The translations under genes and the position numbers were made by a program. From Neoarius graeffei (lineage: Eukaryota; Chordata; Actinopteri; Siluriformes; Ariidae): a DNA stretch of 64,000 nt. Positions within the stretch are counted from its first letter, which is position 1, and the number at the start of each line of letters is the position of its first letter. The DNA lies in assembly GCF_027579695.1 (NCBI RefSeq), contig NC_083582.1, positions 1,563,378 to 1,627,377 on the forward strand, written 5' to 3'. The notes beneath the pieces are model-generated. The model was not told the DNA's origin. It saw only the letters and a list, made by a program, of their open reading frames with translations, and did not search any database. Below are positions 1 through 18,400 of the stretch, piece by piece.

Positions 1-3000
1 CATAACCCATTACCCACACACCCATAACCCACACACCCACACACCCATAAACCACACAGCCATAAACCACACAAGCACACACCCATCACCCACACACCCA
101 TAACCCACACACACACACACCCATAAACCTCACACCCATAACCCATAACCCTCACACCCATAACCCATCACCCACACACCCATAACCCACACACTCACAC
201 ATCCATCACCCACACAGCCATAACCCACACAAGCACACACCCATCACCCACACACCCATAACCCACACACCCATAACCCACACACACACACACCCATAAC
301 CCTCACACCCATAACCCTCACACCCATAACCCACACATCCATAACCCACACACCCATAACCCACACACCCATAACCCTCACACCCATAACCCACACACGC
401 ATAATCCACACACCCATATCCCACACCCATAACCCTCACACCCATAACCCACACACCCACACACCCATCACCCACACACCCATAACCCACACGCCCAAAA
501 CCCACACACTCATAACCCATCACCCACACACTCACACACCCATCACCCACACACCCATTACCCACACGCCCATACCCCACACACTCACACACCCATCACC
601 CACACACTCATAACCCACACACTCATAACCCACACACTCACACACCCATAACCCACACACTCACACACGCATAACCCTCACACCCATAACCCACACACTT
701 ATAACCCATATCCCACACACCCATAACCCACACACTCACACACCCATCACCCACACACCCATAACCCACACACTCACACATCCATCACCCACACAGCCAT
801 AACCCACACACTCACACACCCATCACCCACACACCCATAACCCACACACTCACACACCCATAACCCTCAGACCCGTCACCCACACACTCACACACTCATA
901 ACTCTCACACCCATAACCCACACACTCACACACCCATAACCCTCACACCCATAACCCACACACTCACACACCCATCACCCACACACCCATAACCCACACA
1001 CTCACACACCATAACCCTCACACCCATCACCCAAACACTCACACACCCATTACCCTCACACTCATAACAAACACCCATAAACCTCACACCCATAACCCTC
1101 ACACCCATAACCCACACACCCATAATCCACACACCCATATCCCACACCCATAACCCTCACACCCATAACCCACACACCCATAACCCACACACTCACACAC
1201 CCATCACCCACACACCCATAACCCACACACCCATAACCCTCAAACCCACACACCCATCACCCACACACCCTCACACCCATCACCCACACACCCATAACCC
1301 ACACAACCATAACCCTCACACCCACACACCCATCACCCACACACTCATAACCCACACACTCATAACCCACACACTCACACACCCATCACCCACACACCCA
1401 TAACCCACACACCCATAACCCTCACACCCACACACCCATCACCCACACACCCATAACCCACACACTCACACACCCATCACCCACACACCCATCACCCACA
1501 CAGCCATAACCCACACAAGCACACACCCATCACCCATAACCCACACACTCACACCCATGACCCACACACCCATAACCCACACACTCACACACCCATCACC
1601 CACACACCCATAACCCACACACTCACACACGCATAACCCTCACACCCATAACCCACACACTCACACACCCATAACCCTCACACCCATAACCCACACACCC
1701 ATAACCCACACACTCACACACCCATCACCCACACACCCATAACCCACACACTCACACACCATAACCCTCACACCCATAACCCACACACTCATAACCCACA
1801 CACTCACACACCCATAACCCACACACTCACACACCCATCACCCACACACCCATAACCCACACACTCACACATCCATCACCCACACAGCCATAACCCACAC
1901 AGACACACACCCATCACCCACACACCCATAACCCACACACTCACACACCCATAACCCTCAGACCCGTCACCCACACACTCACACACTCATAACTCTCACA
2001 CCCATAACCCACACACTCACACACGCATAACCCTCACACCCATAACCCACACACTCACTCACCCATAACCCTCACACCCATAACCCACATACTCACACAC
2101 CCATAACGCTCACAACCATAACCCACATACTCACACACCCATAACCCTCAGACAAATAACCCACACCCATAACCCTCACACCAATAACCCTCACACCCAT
2201 AACCCACACACCCATAACCCACACACTCACACACCCATCACCCACACACCCATAACCCACACACTCACACACGCATAACCCTCACACCCATAACCCACAC
2301 ACTCACACACCCATAACCCTCACACCCATAACCCACACAATCACACACCCATCACCCACACACCCATAACCCACACACTCACACACCATAACCCTCACAC
2401 CCATAACCCACACACTCATAACCCACACACTCACACACCCATAACCCACACACTCACACACCCATAACCCATAACCCTCACACCCATAACCCATAACCCA
2501 CACACCCATACCCCACACACCCATAAACCACACAGCCATAACCCACACAAGCACACACCCATCACCCACAGACCCATAACCCACACGCCCATAACCCACA
2601 CACACACACACCCATAAACCTCACACCCATAACCCATAACCCTCACACCCATAACCCATCACCCACACACCCATAACCCACACACTCACACATCCATCAC
2701 CCACACAGCCATAACCCACACAAGCACACACCCATCACCCACACACCCATAACCCATAACCCTCACACCCATAACCCTCACACCCATAACCCACACATCC
2801 ATAACCCTCACACCCATAACCCACACACCCATAACCCTCACAACCATAACCCACACACGCATAATCCACACACCCAAATCCCACACCCATAACCCTCACA
2901 CCCATAACCCACACACCCACACACCCATCACCCACACACCCATAACCCTCACACCCATAACCCACACACTCATAACCCATCACCCACACACCCATAACCC

Positions 3001-5882
3001 ACACACCCACACACCCATCACCCACACCCATAACCCACACACTCACACATCCATCACCCACACAGCCATAACCCACACAAGCACACACCCATCACCCACA
3101 CACCCATTACCCACATGCCCATAACCCACACACACACACACACACATAACCCTCACACCCATAACCCATAACCCTCACACCCATAACCCATAACCCACAC
3201 ACCCATAACCCACACACCCACACACCCATAAACCACACAGCCATAACCCACACAAGCACACACCCATCACCCACACACCCATAACCCACACGCCCATAAC
3301 CCACACACACACACACCCATAACCCATAACCCTCACACCCATAACCCATAACCCACACACCCATAACCCACACACCCACACACCCATAAACCACACAGCC
3401 ATAACCCACACAAGCACACACCCATCACCCACACACCCATAACCCACACGCCCATAACCCACACACACACACACCCATAAACCTCACACCCATAACCCAT
3501 AACCCTCACACCTATAACCCATCACCCACACACCCATAACCCACACACTCACACATCCATCACCCACACAGCCATAACCCACACACACACACACCCATTA
3601 CCCTCACACCCATAACCCATAACCCTCACACCCATAACCCTCACACCCATAACCCACACATCCATAACCCTCACACCCATAACCCACACACCCATAACCC
3701 TCACAACCATAACCCACACACGCATAATCCACACACCCAAATCCCACACCCATAACCCTCACACCCATAACCCACACACCCACACACCCATCACCCACAC
3801 ACCCATAACCCACACGCCCATAACCCACACACTCATAACCCATCACCCACACACTCACACACCCATCACCCACACACCCATTACCCACACGCCCATACCC
3901 CACACACTCACACACCCATCACCCACACACTCATAACCCACACACTCATAACCCACACACTCATAACCCACACACTCACACACCCATAACCCACACACTC
4001 ACACACGCATAACCCTCACACCCATAACCCACACACTTATAACCCATAACCCACACACCCATAACCCACACACTCACACACCCATCACCCACACACCCAT
4101 AACCCACACACTCACACATCCATCACCCACACAGCCATAACCCACACACTCACACACCCATCACCCACACACCCATAACCCACACACTCACACACCCATA
4201 ACCCTCAGACCCGTCACCCACACACTCACACACTCATAACTCTCACACCCATAACCCACACACTCACACACCCATAACCCTCACACCCATAACCCACACA
4301 CTCACACACCCATCACCCACACACCCATAACCCACACACTCACACACCATATCCCTCACACACATAACCCAAACACTCACACACCCATAACCCTCACACT
4401 CATAACAAACACCCATAACCCTCACACCCATAACCCTCACACCCATAACCCACACACCCATAATCCACACACCCATATCCCACAACCATAACCCTCACAC
4501 CCATAACCCACACACCCATCACCCACACACTCACACACCCATCACCCACACACCCATCACCCACACACCCACACACCCATCACCCACACACCCATAACGC
4601 ACACAACCATAACCCTCACACCCACACACCCATCACCCACACACTCATAACCCACACACTCATAACCCACACACTCACACACCCATCACCCACACACCCA
4701 TAACGCACACAACCATAATCCACACACCCACACACCCATCACCCACACACCCATAACCCACACACCCATAAGCCTCACACCCACACACCCATCACCCACA
4801 CACCCATAACCCACACACTCACACACCCATCACCCACACACCCATCACCCACACAGCCATAACCCACACAAGCACACACCCATCACCCATAACCGACACA
4901 CTCACACCCATGACCCACACACCCATAACCCACACACTCACACACCCATCACCCACACACCCATAACCCACACACTCACACACGCATAACCCTCACACCC
5001 ATAACCCACACACTCACACACCCATAACCCTCACACCCATAACCCACACACTCACACACCCATCACCCACACACCCATAACCCACACACTCACACACCAT
5101 AACCCTCACACCCATAACCCACACACTCATAACCCACACACTCACACACCCATAACCCACACACTCACACACCCATCACCCACACACCCATAACCCACAC
5201 ACTCACACATCCATCACCCACACAGCCATAACCCACACACTCACACACTCATAACTCTCACACCCATAACCCACACACTCACACATGCATAACCCTCACA
5301 CCCATAACCCACACACTCACACACCCATAACCCTCACACCCATAACCCACACACTCACACACCCATAACCCTCACACCCATAACCCACATACTCACACAC
5401 CCATAACCCTCAGACACATAACCCACACCCATAACCCTCACACCCATAACCCTCACACCCATAACCCACACACCCATAACCCACACACTCACACACCCAT
5501 CACCCACACACCCATAACCCACACACTCACACACGCATAACCCTCACACCCATAATCCACACACTCACACACCCATAACCCTCACACCCATAACCCACAC
5601 ACTCACACCCATAACCCACACACTCACACACCATAACCCTCACACCCATAACCCACACACTCATAACCCACACACTCACACACCCATGACCCACACACTC
5701 ACACACCCATAACCCTCACACCCATAACCCACACACTTATAACCCATAACCCACACACCCATAACCCACACACTCACACACCCATCACCCACACACCCAT
5801 AACCCACACACTCACACATCCATAACCCACACAGCCATAACCCACACACTCACACACCCATCACCCACACACCCATAACCCA
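1..5882. repeat. Irregular left part of the satellite, with ~863-bp local duplication
   Basis: This part uses the same words as the rest of the array but is less regular. Blocks around 2303-2886 recur about 863 bp later, around 3166-3749. Segments resembling parts of the later 4.4-kb units occur near 206-600 and 3604-3915. It looks like an older, more shuffled part of the array. No coding sequence is supported. Confidence 0.8.
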
Positions 5883-8800
5883 CACGCCCATAACCCATAA
5901 CCCTCACACCCATAACCCATAACCCTCACACCCATAACCCATAACCCACACACCCATAACCCACACACCCACACACCCATAAACCACACAGCCATAACCC
6001 ACACAAGCACACACCCATCACCCACACACCCATAACCCACACGCCCATAACCCACACACACACACACCCATAAACCTCACACCCATAACCCATAACCCTC
6101 ACACCCATAACCCATCACCCACACACCCATAACCCACACACTCACACATCCATCACCCACACAGCCATAACCCACACAATCACACACCCATCACCCACAC
6201 ACCCATAACCCACACACCCATAACCCACACACACACACACACCCATAATCCTCACACCCATAACCCATAACCCTCACACCCATAACCCTCACACCCATAA
6301 CCCACACATCCATAACCCTCACACCCATAACACACACACCCATAACCCTCACACCCATAACCCACACACGCATAATCCACACACCCATATCCCACACCCA
6401 TAACCCTCACACCCATAACCCACACACCCACACACCCATCACCCACACACCCATAACCCACACGCCCATAACCCACACACTCATAACCCATCACCCACAC
6501 ACTCACACACCCATCACCCACACATCCATTACCCACACGCCCATACCCCACACACTCACACACCCATCACCCACACACCCATAACCCACACACTCATAAC
6601 CCACACACTCATAACCCACACACTCACACACCCATAACCCACACACTCACACACCCATAACCCTCACACTCATAACCCACACACTTATAACCCATAACCC
6701 ACACACCCATAACCCACACACTCACACACCCATCACCCACACACCCATAACCCACACACTCACACATCCATCACCCACACAGCCATAACCCACACACTCA
6801 CACACCCATCACCCACACACCCAAAACCCACAGACTCACACACCCATAACCCTCAGTCCCGCAACCCACACACTCACACACTCATAACTCTCACACCCAT
6901 AACCCACACACTCACACACCCATAACCCTCACACCCATAACCCACACACTCACACACCCATAACCCTCACACTCATAACAAACACCCATAACCCTCACAC
7001 CCATAACCCTCACACCCATAACCCACACACCCATAATCCACACACCCATATCCCACACCCATAACCCTCACACCCATAACCCACACACCCATAACCCACA
7101 CACTCACACACCCATCACCCACACACCCATAACCCACACACCCATAACCCTCACACCCACACACCCATCACCCACACACCCATAACCCACACACCCATAA
7201 CCCACACACCCATCACCCACACCCCCACACACCCATCACCCACACACCCATAACCCACACAACCATAACCCTCACACCCACACACCCATCACCCACACAC
7301 TCATAACCCACACACTCATAACCCACACACTCACACACCCATCACCCACACACCCATAACCCACAAACCCATAACCCTCACACCCACACACCCATCACCC
7401 ACACACCCATTACCCACACACTCACACACCCATCACCCACAAACCCATCACCCACACAGCCATAACCCACACAAGGACACACCCATCACCCATAACCCAC
7501 ACACTCACACCCATGACCCACACACCCATAACCCACACACTCACACACCCATCACCCACACACCCATAACCCACACACTCACACACACATAACCCTCACA
7601 CCCATAACCCACACACTCACACACCCATAACCCTCACACCCATAACCCACACACTCACACACCCATCACCCACACACCCATAACCCACACACTCACACAC
7701 CATAACCCTCACACCCATAACCCACACACTCACACACCCATAACCCACACACTCACACATCCATCACCCACACAGCCATAACCCACACACTCACACACCC
7801 ATCACCCACACACCCATAACCCACACACTCACACACCCATAACCCTCAGACCCGTCACCCACACACTCACACACTCATAACTCTCACACCCATAACCCAC
7901 ACACTCACACACCCATCACCCACACACCCATAACCCACACACTCACACACCATAACCCTCACACCCATAACCCACACACTCACACACCCATAACCCTCAC
8001 ACCCATAACCCACACACTCACACACCCATAACCCACACACTCACACATCCATCACCCACACAGCCATAACCCACACACTCACACACCCATCACCCACACA
8101 CACATAACCCACACACTCACACACCCATAACCCTCAGACCCGTCACCCACACACTCACACACTCATAACTCTCACACCCATAACCCACACACTCACACAC
8201 CCATCAACCACACACCCATAACCCACACACTCACACACCATAACCCTCACACCCATAACCCACACACTCACACACCCATAACCCTCACACCCATAACCCA
8301 CACACTCACACACCCATAACCCTCACACCCATAACCCACATACTCACACACCCATAACCCTCAGACACATAACCCACACCCATAACCCTCACACCCATAA
8401 CCCTCACACCCATAACCCACACACCCATAACCCACACACTCACACACCCATCACCCACACACCCATAACCCACACACTCACACACGCATAACCCTCACAC
8501 CCATAACCCACACACTCACACACCCATAACCCTCACACCCATAACCCACACACTCACACACCCATCACCCACACACCCATAACCCACACACTCACACACC
8601 CATCACCCTCACACCCATGACCCACACACTCATAACCCACACACTCACACACCCATAACCCACACTCTCACACACCCATAAACCTCACACCCATAACCCA
8701 CACACTCACACACGCATAACCCTCACACCCATAACCCACACACTCACACACCCATAAGTCTCACACCCATAACCCACACACTCACACACCCATAACCCAC

Positions 8801-11010
8801 ACACCCATAACCCACACACTCACACACCCATCACCCACACACCCATAACCCACACACTCACACACGCATAACCCTCACACCCATAACCCACACACTCACA
8901 CACGCATAACCCTCACACCCATAACCCACACACTCACACACCCATAACCCTCACACCCATAACCCACACACTCACACACCCATCACCCACACACCCATAA
9001 CCCACACACTCACACACCCATCACCCTCACACCCATAACCCACACACTCATAACCTATAACCCACACACCCATAACCCACACACTCATACACCCATCACC
9101 CACACACCCATAACCCACACACTCACACATCCATAACCCACACAGCCATAACCCACACACTCACACACCCATCACCCACACACCCATAACCCACACACTC
9201 ACACACCCATAACACTCAGACCCGTCACCCACACACTCACACACTCATAACTCTCACACCCATAACCCACACACTCACACAACCATAACCCTCACACCCA
9301 TAACCCACACACTCACACACCCATCACCCACACACCCATAACCCACACACTCACACACCATAACCCTCACACCCATAACCCACACACTCACACACCCATA
9401 ACCCTCACACTCATAACAAACACCCATAATCCACACACCCATTTCCCACAACCATAACCCTCACACCCATAACCCACACACCCATAACCCACACACTCAC
9501 ACACCCATCACCCACACACCCATAACCCACACACCCATAACCCTCACACCCACACACCCATCACCCACACACCCACACACCCTTCACCCACACACCCATA
9601 ACCCACACAACCATAACCCTCACACCCACACACCCATCACCCACACACTCATAACCCACACACTCATAACCCACACACTCACACACCCATCACCCACACA
9701 CCCATAACCCACACACCCATAACCCTCACACACACACACCAATCACCCACACCCCCATGACCCACACACTCACACACCCATCACCCACACACCCATCACC
9801 CACACAGCCATAACCCACACAAGCACACACCCATCACCCATAACCCACACACTCACACCCATGACCCACACACCCATAACCCACACACTCACACACCCAT
9901 CACCCACACACCCATAACCCACACACTCACACACGCATAACCCTCACACCCATAACCCACACACTCACACACCCATAACCCTCACACCCATAACCCACAC
10001 ACTCACACACCCATAACCCTCACACCCATAACCCACATACTCACACACCCATAACCCTCAGACTCATAACCCACACCCATAACCCTCACACCCATAACCC
10101 TCACACCCATAACCCACACACCCATAACCCACACCCATAACCCTCACACCCATAACCCACACACCCATAACCCACACACTCACACACCCATCACCCACAC
10201 ACCCATAACCCACACACTCACACACCATAACCCTCACACCCATAACCCACACACTCATAACCCACACACTCACACACCCATAACCCACACACTCACACAC
10301 CCATCACCCACACACCCATAACCCACACACTCACACATCCATCACCCACACAGCCATAACCCACACACTCACACACTCATAACTCTCACACCCATAACCC
10401 ACACACTCACACATGCATAACCCTCACACCCATAACCCACACACTCACACACCCATAACCCTCACACCCATAACCCACACACTCACACACCCATAACCCT
10501 CACACCCATAACCCACATACTCACACACCCATAACCCTCAGACACATAACCCACACCCATAACCCTCACACCCATAACCCTCACACCCATAACCCACACA
10601 CCCATATCCCACACACTCACACACCCATCACCCACACACCCATAACCCACACACTCACACACGCATAACCCTCACACCCATAACCCACACACTCACACAC
10701 CCATAACCCTCACACCCATAACCCACACACTCACACCCATAACCCACACACTCACACACCACAACCCTCACACCCATAACCCACACACTCATAACCCACA
10801 CACTCACACACCCATGACCCACACACTCACACACCCATAACCCTCACACCCATAACCCACACACTTATAACCCATAACCCACACACCCATAACCCACACA
10901 CTCACACACCCATCACCCACACACCCATAACCCACACACTCACACATCCATAACCCACACAGCCATAACCCACACACTCACACACCCATCACCCACACAC
11001 CCATAACCCA
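5883..11010. repeat. Higher-order repeat unit 0 (5128 bp, diverged)
   Basis: This unit runs from the landmark CACGCCCATAACCCATAACC to its next occurrence. It shares block order with the three units that follow but is longer and carries more private differences, which suggests it is an older copy. Example: CATCAACCAC near 8213 is shared with unit C (near 22057) but not with units A or B. Confidence 0.75.
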
Positions 11011-14000
11011 CACGCCCATAACCCATAACCCTCACACCCATAACCCATAACCCTCACACCCATAACCCATAACCCACACACCCATAACCCACACACCCAC
11101 ACACCCATAAACCACACAGCCATAACCCACACAAGCACACACCCATCACCCACACACCCATAACCCACACGCCCATAACCCACACACACACACACCCATA
11201 AACCTCACACCCATAACCCATAACCCTCACACCCATAACCCATCACCCACACACCCATAACCCACACACTCACACATCCATCACCCACACAGCCATAACC
11301 CACACAATCACACACCCATCACCCACACACCCATAACCCACACACCCATAACCCACACACACACACACACCCATAATCCTCACACCCATAACCCATAACC
11401 CTCACACCCATAACCCTCACACCCATAACCCACACATCCATAACCCTCACACCCATAACCCACACACCCATAACCCTCACACCCATAACCCACACACGCA
11501 TAATCCACACACCCATATCCCACACCCATAACCCTCACACCCATAACCCACACACCCACACACCCATCACCCACACACCCATAACCCACACGCCCATAAC
11601 CCACACACTCATAACCCATCACCCACACACTCACACACCCATCACCCACACATCCATTACCCACACGCCCATACCCCACACACTCACACACCCATCACCC
11701 ACACACCCATAACCCACACACTCATAACCCACACACTCATAACCCACACACTCACACACCCATAACCCACACACTCACACACCCATAACCCTCACACTCA
11801 TAACCCACACACTTATAACCCATAACCCACACACCCATAACCCACACACTCACACACCCATCACCCACACACCCATAACCCACACACTCACACATCCATC
11901 ACCCACACAGCCATAACCCACACACTCACACATCCATCACCCACACAGCCATAACCCACACACTCACACACCCATCACCCACACACCCAAAACCCACAGA
12001 CTCACACACCCATAACCCTCAGTCCCGTCACCCACACACTCACACACTCATAACTCTCACACCCATAACCCACACACTCACACACCCATAACCCTCACAC
12101 CCATAACCCACACACTCACACACCCATAACCCTCACACTCATAACAAACACCCATAACCCTCACACCCATAACCCTCACACCCATAACCCACACACCCAT
12201 AATCCACACACCCATATCCCACACCCATAACCCTCACAGCCATAACCCACACACCCATAACCCACACACTCACACACCCATCACCCACACACCCATAACC
12301 CACACACCCATAACCCTCACACCCACACACCCATCACCCACACACCCATAACCCACACACCCATAACCCACACACCCATCACCCACACCCCCACACACCC
12401 ATCACCCACACACCCATAACCCACACAACCATAACCCTCACACCCACACACCCATCACCCACACACTCATAACCCACACACTCATAACCCACACACTCAC
12501 ACACCCATCACCCACACACCCATAACCCACAAACCCATAACCCTCACACCCACACACCCATCACCCACACACCCATTACCCACACACTCACACACCCATC
12601 ACCCACACACCCATCACCCACACAGCCATAACCCACACAAGGACACACCCATCACCCATAACCCACACACTCACACCCATGACCCACACACCCATAACCC
12701 ACACACTCACACACCCATCACCCACACACCCATAACCCACACACTCACACACCATAACCCTCACACCCATAACCCACACACTCACACACCCATAACCCAC
12801 ACACTCACACATCCATCACCCACACAGCCATAACCCACACACTCACACACCCATCACCCACACACCCATAACCCACACACTCACACACCCATAACCCTCA
12901 GACCCGTCACCCACACACTCACACACTCATAACTCTCACACCCATAACCCACACACTCACACACCCATCACCCACACACCCATAACCCACACACTCACAC
13001 ACCATAACCCTCACACCCATAACCCACACACTCACACACCCATAACCCTCACACCCATAACCCACACACTCACACACCCATAACCCACACACTCACACAT
13101 CCATCACCCACACAGCCATAACCCACACACTCACACACCCATCACCCACACACACATAACCCACACACTCACACACCCATAACCCTCAGACCCGTCACCC
13201 ACACACTCACACACTCATAACTCTCACACCCATAACCCACACACTCACACACCCATCACCCACACACCCATAACCCACACACTCACACACCATAACCCTC
13301 ACACCCATAACCCACACACTCACACACCCATAACCCTCACACCCATAACCCACACACTCACACACCCATAACCCTCACACCCATAACCCACATACTCACA
13401 CACCCATAACCCTCAGACACATAACCCACACCCATAACCCTCACACCCATAACCCTCACACCCATAACCCACACACCCATAACCCACACACTCACACACC
13501 CATCACCCACACACCCATAACCCACACACTCACACACGCATAACCCTCACACCCATAACCCACACACTCACACACCCATAACCCTCACACCCATAACCCA
13601 CACACTCACACACCCATCACCCACACACCCATAACCCACACACTCACACACCCATCACCCTCACACCCATGACCCACACACTCATAACCCACACACTCAC
13701 ACACCCATAACCCACACTCTCACACACCCATAACCCTCACACCCATAACCCACACACTCACACACGCATAACCCTCACACCCATAACCCACACACTCACA
13801 CACCCATAAGTCTCACACCCATAACCCACACACTCACACACCCATAACCCACACACCCATAACCCACACACTCACACACCCATCACCCACACACCCATAA
13901 CCCACACACTCACACACGCATAACCCTCACACCCATAACCCACACACTCACACACGCATAACCCTCACACCCATAACCCACACACTCACACACCCATAAC

Positions 14001-15460
14001 CCTCACAACCATAACCCACACACTCACACACCCATCACCCACACACCCATAACCCACACACTCACACACCCATCACCCTCACACCCATAACCCACACACT
14101 CATAACCCATAACCCACACACCCATAACCCACACACTCATACACCCATCACCCACACACCCATAACCCACACACTCACACATCCATAACCCACACAGCCA
14201 TAACCCACACACTCACACACCCATCACCCACACACCCATAACCCACACACTCACACACCCATAACACTCAGACCCGTCACCCACACACTCACACACTCAT
14301 AACTCTCACACCCATAACCCACACACTCACACACCCATAACCCTCACACCCATAACCCACACACTCACACACCCATCACCCACACACCCATAACCCACAC
14401 ACTCACACACCATAACCCTCACACCCATAACCCACACACTCACACACCCATAACCCTCACACTCATAACAAACACCCATAATCCACACACCCATTTCCCA
14501 CAACCATAACCCTCTCACCCATAACCCACACACCCATAACCCACACACTCACACACCCATCACCCACACACCCATAACCCACACACCCATAACCCTCACA
14601 CCCACACACCCATCACCCACACACCCACACACCCATCACCCACACACCCATAACCCACACAACCATAACCCTCACACCCACACACCCATCACCCACACAC
14701 TCATAACCCACACACTCATAACCCACACACTCACACACCCATCACCCACACACCCATAACCCACACACCCATAACCCTCACACCCACACACCAATCACCC
14801 ACACCCCCATGACCCACACACTCACACACCCATCACCCACACACCCATCACCCACACAGCCATAACCCACACAAGCACACACCCATCACCCATAACCCAC
14901 ACACTCACACCCATGACCCACACACCCATAACCCACACACTCACACACCCATCACCCACACACCCATAACCCACACACTCACACACGCATAACCCTCACA
15001 CCCATAACCCACACACTCACACACCCATAACCCTCACACCCATAACCCACACACTCACACACCCATAACCCTCACACCCATAACCCACATACTCACACAC
15101 CCATAACCCTCAGACTCATAACCCACACCCATAACCCTCACACCCATAACCCTCACACCCATAACCCACAAACCCATAACCCACACCCATAACCCTCACA
15201 CCCATAACCCACACACCCATAATCCACACACCCACACACCCATCACCCACACGCCCATAACCCACACGCCCATAACCCACACACTCATAACCCATCACCC
15301 ACACACTCACATACTCATCACCCACACTCCCATAACCCACACGCCCATAACCCACACACTCACACACCCATCACCCACACACCCATAACCCACACACTCA
15401 TAACCCACACAATCATAACCCACACACTCACACACCCATAACCCACACACCCATAACCCA
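11011..15460. repeat. Higher-order repeat unit A (4450 bp)
   Basis: This is the first of three near-identical tandem units. It is 61 bp longer than unit B. The difference is two whole sub-repeats: a duplicated 38-bp block near 11900-11960 and a 23-bp block containing CACACCCCCACAC near 12380. Confidence 0.85.
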
Positions 15461-18400
15461 CACGCCCATAACCCATAACCCTCACACCCATAACCCATAA
15501 CCCTCACACCCATAACCCATAACCCACACACCCATAACCCACACACCCACACACCCATAAACCACACAGCCATAACCCACACAAGCACACACCCATCACC
15601 CACACACCCATAACCCACACGCCCATAACCCACACACACACACACCCATAAACCTCACACCCATAACCCATAACCCTCACACCCATAACCCATCACCCAC
15701 ACACCCATAAACCACACACTCACACATCCATCACCCACACAGCCATAACCCACACAATCACACACCCATCACCCACACACCCATAACCCACACACCCATA
15801 ACCCACACACACACACACACCCATAATCCTCACACCCATAACCCATAACCCTCACACCCATAACCCTCACACCCATAACCCACACATCCATAACCCTCAC
15901 ACCCATAACCCACACACCCATAACCCTCACACCCATAACCCACACACGCATAATCCACACACCCATATCCCACACCCATAACCCTCACACCCATAACCCA
16001 CACACCCACACACCCATCACCCACACACCCATAACCCACACGCCCATAACCCACACACTCATAACCCATCACCCACACACTCACACACCCATCACCCACA
16101 CATCCATTACCCACACGCCCATACCCCACACACTCACACACCCATCACCCACTCACCCATAACCCACACACTCATAACCCACACACTCATAACCCACACA
16201 CTCACACACCCATAACCCACACACTCACACACCCATAACCCTCACACTCATAACCCACACACTTATAACCCATAACCCACACACCCATAACCCACACACT
16301 CACACACCCATCACCCACACACCCATAACCCACACACTCACACATCCATCACCCACACAGCCATAACCCACACACTCACACACCCATCACCCACACACCC
16401 AAAACCCACAGACTCACACACCCATAACCCTCAGTCCCGTCACCCACACACTCACACACTCATAACTCTCACACCCATAACCCACACACTCACACACCCA
16501 TAACCCTCACACCCATAACCCACACACTCACACACCCATAACCCTCACACTCATAACAAACACCCATAACCCTCACACCCATAACCCTCACACCCATAAC
16601 CCACACACCCATAATCCACACACCCATATCCCACACCCATAACCCTCACACCCATAACCCACACACCCATAACCCACACACTCACACACCCATCACCCAC
16701 ACACCCATAACCCACACACCCATAACCCTCACACCCACACACCCATCACCCACACACCCATAACCCACACACCCATAACCCACACACCCATCACCCACAC
16801 ACCCATAACCCACACAACCATAACCCTCACACCCACACACCCATCACCCACACACTCATAACCCACACACTCATAACCCACACACTCACACACCCATCAC
16901 CCACACACCCATAACCCACAAACCCATAACCCTCACACCCACACACCCATCACCCACACACCCATTACCCACACACTCACACACCCATCACCCACACACC
17001 CATCACCCACACAGCCATAACCCACACAAGGACACACCCATCACCCATAACCCACACACTCACACCCATGACCCACACACCCATAACCCACACACTCACA
17101 CACCCATCACCCACACACCCATAACCCACACACTCACACACCATAACCCTCACACCCATAACCCACACACTCACACACCCATAACCCACACACTCACACA
17201 TCCATCACCCACACAGCCATAACCCACACACTCACACACCCATCACCCACACACCCATAACCCACACACTCACACACCCATAACCCTCAGACCCGTCACC
17301 CACACACTCACACACTCATAACTCTCACACCCATAACCCACACACTCACACACCCATCACCCACACACCCATAACCCACACACTCACACACCATAACCCT
17401 CACACCCATAACCCACACACTCACACACCCATAACCCTCACACCCATAACCCACACACTCACACACCCATAACCCACACACTCACACATCCATCACCCAC
17501 ACAGCCATAACCCACACACTCACACACCCATCACCCACACACACATAACCCACACACTCACACACCCATAACCCTCAGACCCGTCACCCACACACTCACA
17601 CACTCATAACTCTCACACCCATAACCCACACACTCACACACCCATCACCCACACACCAATAACCCACACACTCACACACCATAACCCTCACACCCATAAC
17701 CCACACACTCACACACCCATAACCCTCACACCCATAACCCACACACTCACACACCCATAACCCTCACACCCATAACCCACATACTCACACACCCATAACC
17801 CTCAGACACATAACCCACACCCATAACCCTCACACCCATAACCCTCACACCCATAACCCACACACCCATAACCCACACACTCACACACCCATCACCCACA
17901 CACCCATAACCCACACACTCACACACGCATAACCCTCACACCCATAACCCACACACTCACACACCCATAACCCTCACACCCATAACCCACACACTCACAC
18001 ACCCATCACCCACACACCCATAACCCACACACTCACACACCCATCACCCTCACACCCATGACCCACACACTCATAACCCACACACTCACACACCCATAAC
18101 CCACACTCTCACACACCCATAACCCTCACACCCATAACCCACACACTCACACACGCATAACCCTCACACCCATAACCCACACACTCACACACCCATAAGT
18201 CTCACACCCATAACCCACACACTCACACACCCATAACCCACACACCCATAACCCACACACTCACACACCCATCACCCACACACCCATAACCCACACACTC
18301 ACACACGCATAACCCTCACACCCATAACCCACACACTCACACACGCATAACCCTCACACCCATAACCCACACACTCACACACCCATAACCCTCACACCCA